This document shows, piece by piece, positions 1-12,949 of a stretch of 64,000 bases of DNA. This DNA is from Fomitopsis serialis. Lineage: Eukaryota; Basidiomycota; Agaricomycetes; Polyporales; Fomitopsidaceae. The notes under the pieces are model-generated. The model searched no databases. It was not told the DNA's origin and saw only the letters and a list, made by a program, of their open reading frames with translations. The DNA is taken from positions 1 through 64,000 of the forward strand of contig NW_025955024.1 of NCBI RefSeq assembly GCF_022376445.1, given 5' to 3'. Made by a program: the position numbers and the translations under genes. The first letter of the stretch is position 1; each line of letters opens with the position of its first letter.

Positions 1-482
1 CGTACCGTGCATATCTTCACTAGAGGACTCGGAGCGGTCGTCGTCATCACGGTCGAGCGCAATGCCAGGACCCACGGAGAGCGTGCGGCGGCTGTTCCTG
101 TACGGTGTCTCCGAGCCTGCACGAAAGAGGATGTATGACTGTGCGTAGATCTCGTGCTCCTCGGTGACTTCGACGCGGCGCGCGCCCACTCCTTTTTATT
201 AAAGAAAGAGCGGTGAGAAACTCCCAGAGAACGGCGGCAGTTTTGCAACATACCTTCAGGCCAGGCCGTGCTCGTCTTTCCCACCAACTCGATTTCAATG
301 CTGGAGATCTTCGTCGGCTTGACGAGCGTGAGCGTTAGCAGCCCACGAAGCATACCAGGAGGGGCGTCGGCCTGCATGTTGCGGGGTCTGCCGGTGGCAT
401 CTCCTGCGCGGAGGAACACCACGGACTCTGCGAGACGGATGTCGAAGGCATTCTTCTGGGGCTGTTTCGTCGGCGTAGGCAT
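1..482 (-). CDS. alpha-arrestin-like protein, 5' part (runs off the window)
   Basis: Two exons are visible, about 254-482 and 1-188 (or 1-191), joined across a roughly 60 base GT-AG intron; the gene continues beyond base 1. The start at 480-482 opens MPTPTKQPQKNAFDIRLAES, followed by a beta-rich stretch with LLTLTLVKPTKISSIEIELV and, after the intron, GARRVEVTEEHEIYAQSY. The pattern of a short F-x-I-x-L strand, a xLTLxLxKPTKI strand and an R-x-x-x-x-TEEHxIY strand is that of the arrestin N-terminal domain in fungal trafficking adaptors, which recruit Rsp5-type ubiquitin ligases to membrane cargo. The visible end is an acidic linker (DDDDRSESSSED). PPxY motifs and the arrestin C domain would lie outside the window, so the subclass (ART-like, or PalF/Rim8 of the pH pathway) cannot be settled. 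Confidence 0.75.
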   Translation of the reverse strand, partial: MPTPTKQPQKNAFDIRLAESVVFLRAGDATGRPRNMQADAPPGMLRGLLTLTLVKPTKISSIEIELVGKTSTAWPEGMLQNCRRSLGVSHRSFFNKKEWARAASKSPRSTRSTHSHTSSFVQARRHRTGTAAARSPWVLALRSTVMTTTAPSPLVKICTV

Positions 483-2185
483 GTATACCGGAGACCAAGA
501 GGCAAGGAGACAAGAGGCGGTGGCCCGAGGCGGCGGTCGTCCTAAAATACGGGGACTGGAGTTCCGCTCCGAGTGCCTGTCTGCACGGCCGATCAAGATC
601 CGGCCAAAGCGGACGTCAGTCGCAGAAAATGGCAGAAAAAATCGATAGCGGTGCATGTGGACTCACCAACGTGTTACACCCGGTACTGTCGGTTCTCGGC
701 CACGGTCGCAACAGAGCAACGAGCAACGTTTCTGGCTACAGCTCGTCCATGGGTTGTGAGAAAGAGGCTAGACAGGGGCGAGTCACGGCCCGATATCGTC
801 ACGGGATACTCACTGTTATGGTACTCTTCCGCGAATTGTGTTCTCTCTGCCAGCGTTGGCGCAATGTGAATGTGTTGGCGCAAGGGATGATGAAAGACTG
901 CACCGTTATCACCGCATAAAACACGGATGCGAGACCTTGGCAGTCTGAAACTGAGCGGTGCTCGCCACAATGCTCACTTTGCTTGGAGAGAGAGGGAGAG
1001 TCAGGTCATCATACAAATACAGCATACCTCAACCACCTACCTGATGAGTGAGAGCCTGAGGGAGAGAGAGGGAGAGAGCGTATGTAGGCTCTGAAGACCG
1101 CTGCAGGCGAGTGCACGTGACTGGTATGATGGCGGCCTCGCGAGCGGGTTTCGCTATGAACTTCATTGGCCGCGCAACATACTTACATAGCTAACCTAGA
1201 GCAACTTGAACTGGAGCCCCGACCATATGTACAACAGACGAGGGGTGTCTAACGTTATGCAAATGGTTGTAAGTACAGATTGGACCTACCTTCGCCGTTT
1301 GCCCTCCGGATCGGCGCGGAGTCTGCGGACATGTTCGCATACGCAGTGCATACGCCTACACACGATGAAGCCCTTTCTGAGTGCCTGATCAACGGTCCAG
1401 GCCTCTGGTCCAGGCCAGTAGCTTCAAGTTACCACTTTGTCGGCGACTCGGCGCGCATCAGAACTTCGAATTCGAACACAGCTGCATGTCTCCGAGTACC
1501 CGCCACCGTCACCGTGACTTTGCATGAGGCAGTGCTGGACGGCCACATGTATCCTGGCTAGAGTGGTGTACCGTTGGCTCAGGCAGCGTAGTTAGTACTA
1601 CGCAAGCAAGGGTATCGAGCTGTTTGGATGCCAGGATCTTACTGACCTCAGTGAGATCGATTTACTGCACGCAGCACTAATACGTGTTGGTAAAATGCTC
1701 ACCAACAAATTCAATTATCCAAGGACAACCTAGGTGAGTATTTATCGATGTAGAGGCCATCAGCGTGTTTGACAATTCGACCCTAGTGATAAGTATGACG
1801 CTTCCGGATACCACTAGTTCGACTATCCCGGCAAGTGCTCATTGGCATACGTACCGTCTACGCTACGTATGCGTTCTGCGAGGATAGCTACCTTCACTAC
1901 AATGTGGAGTGTCAAGCCGTGTTGGTACCCGTTATGCTTCACTCACTCTGCGCATATTTAGGTTGCAGCAGAGCATGGCAGCTCAACCGTTTATCGGCCT
2001 GACGAACAGCGTCAGTACGATTGGAAGAATGCCTTCTTCACTGAGAAGCCCATCGGTGGTCATGGACAGCCATGGTCAGTACTGAATCTGATACCTCGCA
2101 GTCTCGAGATGTTGACTCGGGACAATATCTTACTAACCTTGACGCCACAGTATGACAGAGCCTGCTTGTTTCGCCGAACCGGGGG

Positions 2186-2254
2186 ACTGCGCGGAGCGCA
2201 GACCGCACCCGACCGTACACTGTACGGTCGCATGCGGGAGCGCTCCGTGCGAGT
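2186..2254. repeat. long imperfect hairpin, copy 1
   Basis: An inverted repeat with about 34 base arms around the palindrome GACCGTACACTGTACGGTC. It resembles a second hairpin about 400 bases downstream in sequence and in the ability to pair. No coding function is apparent. Confidence 0.7.
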
Positions 2255-2579
2255 CGTACCACTAGACACTTTCTTCCGCCAACCTCAGGCTGCCAATTGT
2301 CGTTGAGGTTTTTGCTCCTGATGTATATTCTCCGAGATCGAGCTGAAGAATCCATGGTTTCCCTAGAAAACGGTCGTCATGCTAGACTCACCAAAATACC
2401 TGACGCGAGTGCGTCTCGTGGTAGGGTCGCCGCTCGTCAAGGCCGATTGAATAGATGGATCCTGCGACCGAAAGGCGCGCTTTCGTTCGCAGAAAGCAGA
2501 GGTCATTGTGCTCATCTGAATACGTGTACTGACCGCAAACAGCGATGCCACCGTATAGGCTCGATCCCTCCGTTCAAAC

Positions 2580-2656
2580 GGGCAACTGCACAGAGCGCAG
2601 ACCGCACCCGACCGTTATATACGGTCGGATGCGGGAGCGCGCTGTGCGAGTTGTGC
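2580..2656. repeat. long imperfect hairpin, copy 2
   Basis: A hairpin with about 38 base arms and a loop near TTATA. It shares the core GCGCAGACCGCACCCGACCG and the outer arm ATGCGGGAGCGC with copy 1. Some differences from copy 1 are matched on the other arm, for example CGG/CCG against CAG/CTG. It could be a foldback element, a relic of a small DNA transposon or a structured RNA precursor. Confidence 0.7.
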
Positions 2657-3978
2657 CGTCTGACGCATCCTTTGGTTGGCAGGTCGGCTGTCGTCGGCGT
2701 TCAACAGGTCAGTGTAGCCTTGCTAATCGAGAGAGGAGCGAATGCCGTGCTGGGGTTCGTTGCCCTCACCGTCTACGTCTTAAATCCTCACGGTCTCGCA
2801 TCGTAGCAGTACAACGACCCGGATGAATTCGACACATCAAGGGTGCCTTCGACCAGCACGGATCCTCGAGGCAAGTACAACAACTCCTCGTAGTTGGATT
2901 TCATCCATGCTAGCGGGAGAAGCTCTACTCCTGGTAGATGTCGCGGGGCTCGACGTCCCCGCCGCCGTACAAGCAAGCATCGCATCGCATCGTTTCATGC
3001 TCAATGCGGTGCCCGAAGCGGTGCCTTACATCCGATTCGGAGGTCATGCCAGGCGAGCACGCCCTTTGTCCTTCCCCGTGTCTGCGGAGCTCAACAGGGC
3101 CACAAAATCGATGTCGACGATCGCTAGCCTCTTCGGGGTACTGAGAACAGCCCCTTAGCGGTTCTGTCGAAGTTGTGTACCGCATGTTTCCCCAGCCTCA
3201 TCTTGTCGGTATCGATGGCTCCTGTCATACACAGACTGTGTTCCCGCCGCATGCATTACAACTATCAGGGTCTATGGATTACATGAAGCATTGTCTAGTC
3301 TAGTTTACTGAAGAAGAAATGCATAGCCTTGATAAGGAAATTCCCGATGCCACAGCACCTTTATAGACGCCAGGCACCTGTAGCAGATGCTGGCTGTGTG
3401 CACTGGAGGACCGCAGAAGACATAGGATGCGACATATGTGATCACTAGACGTGTCAACTCTGCCATGCAATTGTCAACGACGCCTGAGTGCAGGTATTAA
3501 CGTGGTTGGAGACAGCGGTGCCTTCGATGTTTGACGTTAGTTAGTATACTTAGAACTCCTCAGACCCTGGCTTCTGTCAATCTTAACGTTTCCTGGCCAG
3601 TGGGCCTTACGCATTTGCGCACGAGTACACAATTGTAATCGCAAGACATGAATGGGGCAGCATTTGGGCAACATGCATACTTCCCGCCCATAGCTGCCGT
3701 GCAGACAGAGGGCAACGTCAACCGAGTTGGAAATTCGCTCTCTGGGCGCGTTCAGCGAACGTTCAACGTTCAGCAGTCACACAGTTGGTTGCAGAGAAAA
3801 CGAAGGAAGCTCTGAATTATGTATGACAGCGAGTTATGGATGTTGTACATCGTGATGCAGGACAGCCAGCGCAGACGTGCGTGGAATAATAACAAGATGC
3901 GGATGATGCACGAGGACGAACGAACCATGACCAGCGGGATGGGAACACAGAGAATGAAGCAGAAAACGTACTACTGTT

Positions 3979-6900
3979 CTATGATAGCAGGCTGATTAAC
4001 TTATCACTGTCCATAGACTTGCTCGCAAGCCGGGTCCGTCGCTCCTCGTCAAGCTGCGCGCCCTTTATCATGCTCGCCATCAGGTTGAGTGCCATCGGCG
4101 CGTCAATGACAATGTCGTCAAGGATCTCGGTGGTCGGTGCGAAACCCTTCTCGAAGGCCTCTGGTGAACAGAGGTCCTTCGATACCGCTCGAGAGAAAAA
4201 GTCGCCTACGAGCCGCGCGTCGCTGTCCTTTGCCTCAATCGCAGAGGTAACAAGCTTGTCAACAAGCAGCCATCGGTGCTCTGAAGGAAGCTTGCTGAAG
4301 TACACCTCAGCCTCGTCCAGATCGCGGATGCTGAAGAACTCTTTCGAGTCTTCGCCAACGCGGGTCTTCGCTTCCTCCTCAGACATCGATGGTGCCGTAG
4401 ACTCTTCGTCGTCCGAGTGGCCAGCCTCCGACTGTGCCGGCGTCGAGTCCGTCCGAGCCTCGTCGGGCTTGGCCACGGTTCGTGGAAGAAGATTGAGCTT
4501 CCTACGCTGTAACGGAGCCTCAGGTGCGCCAGCGGCGCCCAAGTCGACACTAGCCTTGCGGCTCGGAGGTCGGCTAGGCTGTGCGGCTACAGCCTCTGCA
4601 GCGAGCTCGGGGTTCTCCATCAACTTCGAGAACATATTCGAGCCCCGTGACAACGACGAGGATTCGCGCTTGCCCTTGTCCTTCGCGAACACACCCGTAG
4701 GACCAAAGGACATCGAGTTTGTTTTGCTGATCTTGCCGAAGTTAGACAGGTCACCCGCCTTCGGAGGCAGACGCGGAGGCGCATTGCCAGCAACGGCCCA
4801 ACCATCGGGACCGACTTGCCCCAGCTCACCACGGTCACCGCCACGCTTGGAGCCACCGCGCGACATGCTATGTGTGCGCTGGTAGTCCTTCTGGTTTGCG
4901 GCGGTCTCCTTCGCAGCTTGTGCATGGACAGCAGCAATCGTGGTAGGAGCGGCAGCCAGGTTACGAGGTATCCACTTGCGTTCGCGGAACTCAAGAAGGT
5001 CCTATAGGGGATGTTAGACGCGAGCAATGAACTGATTTAGGATATACGCACGAGAAGCATAAACTGCATACGTGAGTTGACGTTCCCACTCTTCGTCAAC
5101 TCCTTCATACGCGCAAAGTAGACATCCATGTGCGCACGGGCCTTCGGCGTGTCAAGAGACTGACCGACGGTCGCAAGGAGCTTGCAAAGACTCTCGATCT
5201 CCTCCTCCTCGGGATTCTCGACGTTACCCAGGAGCTTCTTGACACATTCGTGCATGATACGCTCCGTGAGCATCTGCAGCTTGAACAGCTCACCGATGAA
5301 CTTGATAAGACCGAGACCTTGCCGCTTCGCCTTCTGCGCAGCATAGTATTCTTCTGAATACAGTGCAGCCTCGCCATCCTCGTCCTTGTCAGCGGCGTCC
5401 TTGGCGGCCCGGTCCTCGGTGGCCTTGGTGGCTGCGGCCGCGGCAGTACTTTCCTTCGCAGCCCATCCGTGCTCGAAGTCTTCCTGGCACCGGTTGAGGA
5501 GATATTTACGGAAGAGCTGACCACCCGCAATGGGTTTACCCTCCGCATTCTTGATACCCTCGTCCTGAACCTTCGGGCTAATCTGCTCCATCATCTTGCG
5601 GCACAGCCGCGCGTACATCTCCGACCAGTTAGCCTCATCTGTCGCCTTCTCGAATACGAGTCGGATGACCTGGATGAGTGTCCGCCCGTCTTGCTCGTTT
5701 TCTGACTTATTCGCCCATGCGATGATTTGGTCAGAGATCGAGTCGAAGCGCTCCATCGTAAGCTTGTTGAGCAGCGCGCGGACCTTGCGGTCGACGACAT
5801 CCGGCGAGTCCGATTCGACCTGCGGCTTCTTGCCAATGCTCGCAGGTTGCCACCGGTTTGCAGAGCGCTCGAGCGGTGCCACCGGTTCGAGAGACATCAT
5901 GCCAGGTTGCGAGAGTGACGAACTGCCAAAGGATGGACCTGGACCACCCCTGTTCACCTCACCACGGTCGACGCCCCGTTTGCTCCTGGTACGCTTGCTG
6001 CCCATAGCACTAGGGCCACCTTGACTGGACGAACGGACCATAGGAGATGGTCGCCCGCCAAACTGCATGCCAACGCCCGGAGGACCACCAGCCATCGAGG
6101 CTGAGCGACCCATGCTCGCCTCTTTGAAACGGTCCTCGCTGGTCTTTATGCCCGGCGTCGCGAACTTGCCCATGGTGAAGCTGCCACTCGGACCATTGAG
6201 ATTTGAAAGACCAAGGCCCTGCAGCTGGCGCGCGGAGTTCGGAGGCGGCGGGCCCATGGCGGACGCCGAGCGCCGTTGCGAACCACCACGACTCATCGGG
6301 ACACCAGCACCCTGCTCAGAGGGCTCGAGACCGATGGCATCGAGTGGCGGGAGGTTGTCAGGCTTGTCCTTGCAAATCTTCATGAACTGCATGAGGAAGT
6401 CACGGTCGTACCTGAGACCCAGTGTCAGTGATGCGTATATACATGCTGCAAGAAAGCTCTCACCTGAACTTGCCATGTTTGGCGTTCACGTTGAGCTCGA
6501 CCTTGGGACTCTTGATACCCTCGGGATACGACACACTGCCAAGATCTTCAATGATCCGCGCGGTGGCCAGGGCGGAAGGGAGGGGCTGGGCGATGGACTG
6601 GTTGCGAGTAGAAGAAAGGTCGAGAGGGCCAGGATGCCGCTTCTTGGGTGTCTCCCCTGCTGCCACAGCAGTGTCAATTCTGAGAATTCCCTTGTCTTGC
6701 GGCTTTTCCTGAGTCTCCTTCTCTATGACCTCGGGCGTGGGGTTTGCCTCAGACTCGTCGAGCTCGCCGTCCTCCGGCTCTGCAGCTGATGGCGTCTCAC
6801 CCGTCGTAGCGACCGTCTCCTCCTCCGCCTTGAGCCTCTCTTCCTCCTTGCGTAACCGCTCCTCCTCCTCCTTCGCCTTCTCCGCCTCCTTACGAGCCTC

Positions 6901-8612
6901 CTCCTCCTGCTGCTTCCGTCTCCGTTCCTCCTCTTCCCTTTCCTTCTCCTTCCGTGCACGATCCTCTTCAGCTTTCCTCCGCTCCTCGGCTTCCCTCTCC
7001 TTCTTCAGCTTCTCCTCCGCCTGCTGCTTGATCTTCTCCTCTGCCTGCTGCTTGATCTTCTCCTCTGCATCCCTCTTCGCCTTCTCCTCCGCTTCCCTCT
7101 TCTGACGCTCTCGCATCTCATCAGCCAAGCGCTTCGCCTTGTCCTCAGGCTTCTCCAGTCGCACCTGGGTCTTCCTCGCCGGCGACGGAGGTACGGCAGG
7201 CGAGAGCGGAGCGGAGCCCTTCTTGAAGCTGTCAAGTTGCACCTCCGTGCCGTCCGACGACGTGATCTTAACCTTCGATGCCCGTGGCTGGAACGTCGGT
7301 GCGAGAGTATTTAGGCGGTTGCCAGGTCCGGCAGATGATGGTGTAGGTGGGGGCGAGGACACAGAGGACAGAGAAGATGTATGCGTGTGTGGCGACGGGG
7401 TGGGATGTGGAGGATGGCCCGTGTTGGGCATGGCCGGCGCCATCGTCGGCGTGCCAGGGGCGTGCAGTTGATGAGGGGGATTGCGGGGCGACATTGACAT
7501 ACTAGGCTGGGGCGGACCAGGTAGGCCTTGCGGTTGTTGGTGAGGTGTGCCGACGTGCGGCTGCATCCACGGCGTGTAGGACATATAATGTTCCGATGGC
7601 ATGCCGGGGTATGGTCCATACTGAAGAACGAGGAAGCAGGTTACTCAGCGTATTCAGCAAAAGGGATAGTGAGACTCACGTAGTAGCCGCCGTACCATCC
7701 TGGGGGCGGAACAGGCTGAGAAGTGGGTGGCATGCCTGCAGGGGGCTGCCCGCCATGCGGCGCACCCAGCCGCGGACTCGACATGCCCGCCGACACAGGC
7801 GTGGGCGCAGAGCCACCGTTCGGTCGTCCATTCACGCCATTCATCTGCCCATTAGGCATCTGCCGCGGGAACACTGGGGAACGGGGTGGCCCGCCCTGAG
7901 GAGGTGCGCCATTCTGCTGAGGTCTTAGCTGCCCGCCGCCGTAATGGGGGTATGGGTGAGCGCCCATCTGAGATGGCTGTGCCTGGGCATGTGTCGGTAA
8001 GGGTGAGGCGTGCGGCAGAGGTGAGGGGCGGGTCGATGGAGAGGCAACGTCAGAGGGCGCCTGCGAAGGCACACTGGATACGGGCGGCGCGCTGCTCGGG
8101 TTTTGGAAAAGCTTTTTGACATCAAACTTGGGCTGAGTCGTGGCAGACGTGGGAGGTTGTGTGGACGAGCCGGCTGACTTGCCGTTCGGGGCGGAGGTGG
8201 GTGTCGCTGGGACGGTGCCGAATGAAGAGACCGTCGCCGACTTAATCACAGGGACTGAGGCGGGGGAGGAAGAAATCGGCGCAGACACGTCGTTTATCGA
8301 ACCGAATGTTACAGCAGATGCTGGCACCCTATCAGTACCGTCGCGAGAGACAATAGACGGTACCGTACCTGACTTCACAACGTTCGTCGGGCTTCGTGCA
8401 CCTGCAACGCCATCTTTGAATGCTACGCCCTGGCCTAGGGCGCTTGGTCGTCTTGAGTGCGTCGGTTGCGGATGGCCCTGGTTCGGCGCGGGTGATGCGG
8501 AACGTGGCGAGGGGGCTGAGGCAGCCGACTGCGGTGGACCCTTTGCCCAAGCTGACTTGGACGGTAGCTGGGACGATGGTTTGGATGCCGTTGCTGTTGA
8601 GGATTTGCTCAT
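3979..8612 (-). CDS. eukaryotic translation initiation factor 4G (eIF4G)
   Basis: Four exons join in frame: 7680-8612, 6464-7620, 5052-6411 and 3979-5001, giving about 1490 residues. eIF4G is the cytoplasmic scaffold that bridges the cap-binding protein eIF4E, the helicase eIF4A and poly(A)-binding protein. The start at 8610-8612 gives MSKSSTATASKPSSQLPSKS and SAWAKGPPQ, followed by a long Pro/Ser/Gln-rich region. A Lys/Glu-rich helix spans roughly residues 440-580. Residues about 698-704 read YDRDFLM, a match to the eIF4E-binding motif YxxxxL-hydrophobic. The MIF4G domain starts near residue 915 (LLNKLTMERFDSISDQII). RGG/SRGG clusters surround it, and an MA3-like helical domain closes the protein. 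Unlike several genes further right, no indel is seen over 4.4 kb of coding sequence. Confidence 0.95.
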
Positions 8613-10543
8613 TCTGAGCGAGGATCCATGGGTGAGTGTGGTGAGGATGTCAGGGATGAAAACGAAGACGTACCGTGACGATTGCGTGGAGATTCGAGGT
8701 GGGTCTTTTTGTTTTTCTTCGCGTGAAGGTCGGTCGTGAAAGATGACCTGCCTGCAGGCGAACGAATGTCGCGATGGAGGATCGAAGAAAGCACACAGGA
8801 AGCGGACGCTGGTCGTGCAGCAGTCCGGAGTGTCTGTCCTGTTGGAAGACTGAGGCAACCGCCGCGACGCACCGAACCCAAAAATCACTCAGCCGGCCGG
8901 CAGACCCCGAGCACCCGTGCCACCTCGTGCCACCCGCTACGCTCGCACGCCTCTCTGCCCGGTCCCGCTTCCACCATGACTTGACATACTCTACTGCGGT
9001 GATAGGATCCACTGGAACTGAAATCGAATAATGGGCATTGGCGCGACGCAATCCGTTATCCGAACGGTACGCGGAAGGTCCAACCGATGTACCTGGGGCT
9101 CAACGATAGTACTTCAACGATCAACAAGTTGCAGGACTATCGAGATGAATACTTAGGTGCAGATAACGAACCTCACAAGCGGTGAGAAGGCCTTTGCTTC
9201 ACGGTTATGCCACTCTTTTCCCATCGTATACCATTTCCACCTAGGAACGCACGGTATTCTTTCCTTGAATGCCCTTGGTCTAGGTCACGTGCATGCATGA
9301 CTGCTCGTCTGAAGACATCCCACCTATCACTGCCAAGACACTTACCATCATTTCCTCGGGTAGAAAAGGCTTCGAGAATGAAGAGCGCTCTTCACGATTT
9401 CCTCACGACGTAGGGGCATCTTGAAAAGACGCCGAAGGCCACACTGCGGTTCTTGTCCTTGGAGGTTTGTTTGCAGTGTGCTTCGTCAAGAAACGCACTT
9501 TCTGCGCTAAAAATTCCACTTCCAGGAAACGACTGGGCGTATGTCCATTGTCAGAAAGTCTAGGTATGGGTAGGTCGCCCAGGTCTATTGATTGCATGGT
9601 GTCAGTTCAATGCGTACTGAAGCGTCAATCATGGTCTGGCGTACAGAACACACTTCGAACTCTGCCATGTCTGTCGCACCGTTTTGGAGGCAGTGTCGTA
9701 AGTGATCCCGAGGCCTTCGCATCGTGCGCGGTGTCATGAAAGTAAGGGCATAACAGCGAACATGTTTGGCACTAGGCATCCTAGTTTGCGAAGGACGATT
9801 GGGGTATTGTGACACATATACGTCAATATTGGTTAGCATGGTCATAGCTGCCCCCTGGTACTGACATATCCTCCGATGATCAAGAGTAAACCACAAAGTA
9901 CTCGCCTTAGGCTCATGATTCATGTTTCTTACGCAAATATGCGCATCTTCGCCACCAGGGGACAATGTGCAGAATCGTTCCATCTCTCGCGTGGCATTCT
10001 TGCCATCAGGGGGTACGGGTAGTGTCTTCCTGAGTGTATGCGTCGCTCGATGCTCTGAGTGGGAGAGAGGGGAGAGGGAGGACATGGGGAGGGGAGGTGA
10101 TGGGGGTTAGGAAACATGTTCGTTCATGTGTCTTCACAAACTAACGCCTTATAAATCGCAGTGCAGTCCGGGATTTTCCTCCTTGTTCACTTACAGTACT
10201 GATTTTTAGGCACTGTACTACAGTCCGCACTGCGATATTCTCAATGCGGTTGCTCAAAATCGAATCTGAGATCTCGATCGTGGTGTACAACATGACGTCA
10301 CACCATGGTCATCCAGTGGTCATCCTCACATTGGCTATTTATATATCAGCACGCGTGTTCACCCAATGTTCAACGCAACTGCACTCAATTCTGTCAACTC
10401 GGCGGCTCGATTGACAACTGCGTACAATGCCAGTGCGAGATATCAGAGTCACGTGTATAAACAGATATGGTATCAGTACATATATCTAGAGGACATGACG
10501 GTTTGTAATCCAAATTAACGCCAGTTACAGCAACCAACTTCGA
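8613..10543. other. 1.9 kb intergenic, no gene recognised
   Basis: The first few hundred bases should hold the eIF4G promoter and 5' untranslated region. The rest has only short ORFs without family features. A G-rich purine tract at about 10060-10110 (runs such as GGGGAGGGGAGG) could form G-quadruplex structure. The stretch ends at the stop codon of the flavocytochrome gene. Confidence 0.6.
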
Positions 10544-12949
10544 TTATATCTTGGACTTCAGGCGTGCTGACACCATGCTCTCGTCTAGAGAAAAAATGAA
10601 CATCAGAACACGAGCCTCACTGGTGATGGGGCACGGTGACACTCACAGTTGCCAAAGTACAAGCTGTCACTGGGCACGGATACAATGTGCTGGTGAATAG
10701 ACCCGGCATCGACCATCTCCGGGACGACCTCCTTGATCGTGCGAGCACCCAGCAGCCGCATGTTCATCTCGAACTCGTCCTTCACAGCGTTGGTCAACAC
10801 ACCGGACAGACGGCAAACTATGCAGGACGTACGTGAAGGATCTGCAGAGCGTGTTCGACACCGTCCTGGCCATACGAAGAGAACGCATACAAGAACGGCC
10901 GGCCAATGCCCACTGCCAACCACGACCCATCAGTCAGTCACCTCGACTTAGTACGCGGAAGAGCACGCACCCGCTGTGGCACCAAGCGCAATAGCCTTGA
11001 GCACATCCGATGCGCGGCGCACACCTCCGTCGACGAACAGCTGGAACTTTTCGTTGGGGAACGTCAGCCCGCGGCGGGCCTTAAGTTCCCGAACGACCTC
11101 AACCAGCGTCTCTACGCCCGAGCGCGAGAACTCGAGCTGCCGCCCACCGTGGTTCGAGAGCACAACGCCGGCTAGGCCCGCATCGTACGCCAACAGTGCG
11201 TCTTCCCAGCATTGCACGCCCTTCAGGATAATGGGCACTAGGAGCGTCTGTAAGTAACACGGCTGCTGTGCAGGAGAATGAGGGGCATACTCTTGGTAAT
11301 CGACTGGAACCACGGAATGTCCTTCCAGTCGAGACCTGTGTCGATGAATGACTGGAATGAACACCGCGTTGAGGACATGTACTGGCATGACGAATGCACA
11401 AAAACATACACTGATAGCCCTCGCGGCACCCTGTGACCGATCAACCTTGTCCGACACCTTGTTGTCTGTAACCTCTGATGGGTCCTCCGCCTCGAACTTC
11501 ATGCGCATATCCTGTCAATCCACGTGAGCCATCCCGAACGCACCCCAGAACTTTCGTGCCAACCTTTTCACGGCGTCCAAGCTGGGGCGCATCCACAGTG
11601 ATGAACAAACCCTTGATCCCGCGCCTCTCCGCATGCTGCACGAACTTCTTCGTGATCTCTCTGTCCGAGTTGACGTACAGCTGGAGGAACTGCACTTGAC
11701 CGGGCGCCGCGTTGTCGACGATCTCGTCGAACGAGCACGATGCCAGAGTCGGGATCTATTAGGGGAGGATCGGCGTGTCAGCGTGCGCTCGAAGGAAGAT
11801 AATGTCGGCGCCGCTTACCATTTGGATGACGTTGTGTTTCGCCGCGGCTCTTGTCAGGTTGAGCTCGCCGTCCGGGTGTCCGAGCTTTCCGAGTGCTGTC
11901 GCAGTCTAACAAGAACCTCTGTCAGGCTGTCCAGAGTGGGTGTGATTCATGGCTCACGATGTATATTGGCATCTTGGTAGCATGTCCGAGAATCTTCGTC
12001 GACCAGTCCACGTTCGTGACACTGCGAAGAATGCGAGGTCGGAACCATATTCTACACATTCAAACATCAGTAACCCGCGCATATACCCCGCTCTATAGCA
12101 AAACATCACACCTGTGGTACGCAGCGTGGTTCTCACGCGTAGTGATTTCGTCGTCGGCGGCCGAGCTGTAATATGCCCACGCCTTCTCCGTCATCACCTG
12201 CCGCGCAATTGCCTGCGTGGAGTGGGTGGTGAGCGATAGCCAATGCACAGCTGAATCATCGCACCTCGAAGTCGTGCAGGTTGAGTATCTCGGTGAGCGG
12301 AGGCCGCTGTTGCATCCGTATCTGCCGCTCCTTTTCCTCGTCTGTGACCGTGATCTCAACCTTGAGTACGGTTTCAGGGTCGACAGGTCCTAGGCTGGGG
12401 AGGCGTTAACGGAAGCCGGACGGAGCGACGGCTAACTTACTGCTTCTCAGGCGGCAGGTTGTCATGGATGGCGTTTGGAGGGTGAATGGGGTCGTACTCG
12501 GCACTTGACCATACATAAGCATGGCACAATGTTTGATAGATGCCTACGACTCACGTAGCGTCCTTGCCCGCGTACTTCAGAATGATCTTGCTTCCTCCTA
12601 TCATATTGAGCATTAGCCGCGGTTGTCTTGTTCGACGTCGGTTGAAGATTACCTGGGTGCTCTGCAAAGAAGATTGAGATCAATGAGAGAGCTTGGTAGC
12701 GGGTAGCACTGACCTGGCAGGAACTCCGTAACGTCGTACACCTTGCCTATACAAACAGAAGTGTTAGTCTCGTGCGCTCGACGTCTTTCGTGCAAACAAC
12801 AGACTATGACTGCTATTGCATATACATACCCCGCGATGCCCCGCATCTCATACAACAAATCCGAAACAAAACTCACCATGCACAATGATCCAGCAACTCT
12901 CCGCCGTGTTATGCGCCGCGACCTCCTTTCCCGACAGGCTCTTGCTCAT
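10544..12949 (-). CDS. flavocytochrome b2-type 2-hydroxyacid (L-lactate or glyoxylate) dehydrogenase, copy A
   Basis: About fourteen small exons join without a frame break from ATG 12947-12949 (MSKSLSGKEVAAHNTAESCW) to TAA 10544, giving roughly 500 residues. An N-terminal cytochrome b5 domain carries the heme ligand context FLPEHPGG and a second His in YDPIHPP. The FMN-dependent dehydrogenase domain that follows shows AWAYYSSAADDE, FLQLYVNSDREITKKF, TVDAPQLGRRE, the catalytic His in LSNHGGRQLE, and FVDGGVRRASDVLKA. The family oxidises L-2-hydroxyacids and passes electrons through heme b to cytochrome c. There is no mitochondrial presequence. The protein ends in SKI, a variant peroxisomal signal. 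Some polypores use a peroxisomal flavohemoprotein of this class to oxidise glyoxylate to oxalate, so that substrate is possible here by context. It is paralogous to the gene at 17469. Confidence 0.9.

Larger units (their letters stand above)
483..3978. other. 3.5 kb without a convincing gene
   Basis: Only short ORFs occur on either strand, without family motifs or consistent codon bias. The stretch holds a purine-rich GA tract (about 980-1080), which may lie in the arrestin promoter, and the two related hairpin repeats described separately. The segment next to 3979 should contain the eIF4G 3' untranslated region. Confidence 0.6.

Noticed and set aside
4019..4885. 288 codon plus-strand ORF
   Set aside because: It is the antisense shadow of the last eIF4G exon; composition follows the opposite strand's codon bias and no motifs are present.
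8140..8739. 199 codon plus-strand ORF rich in Gly/Ala/Glu
   Set aside because: Antisense to the Pro/Ser/Ala-rich first eIF4G exon; a low-complexity shadow.
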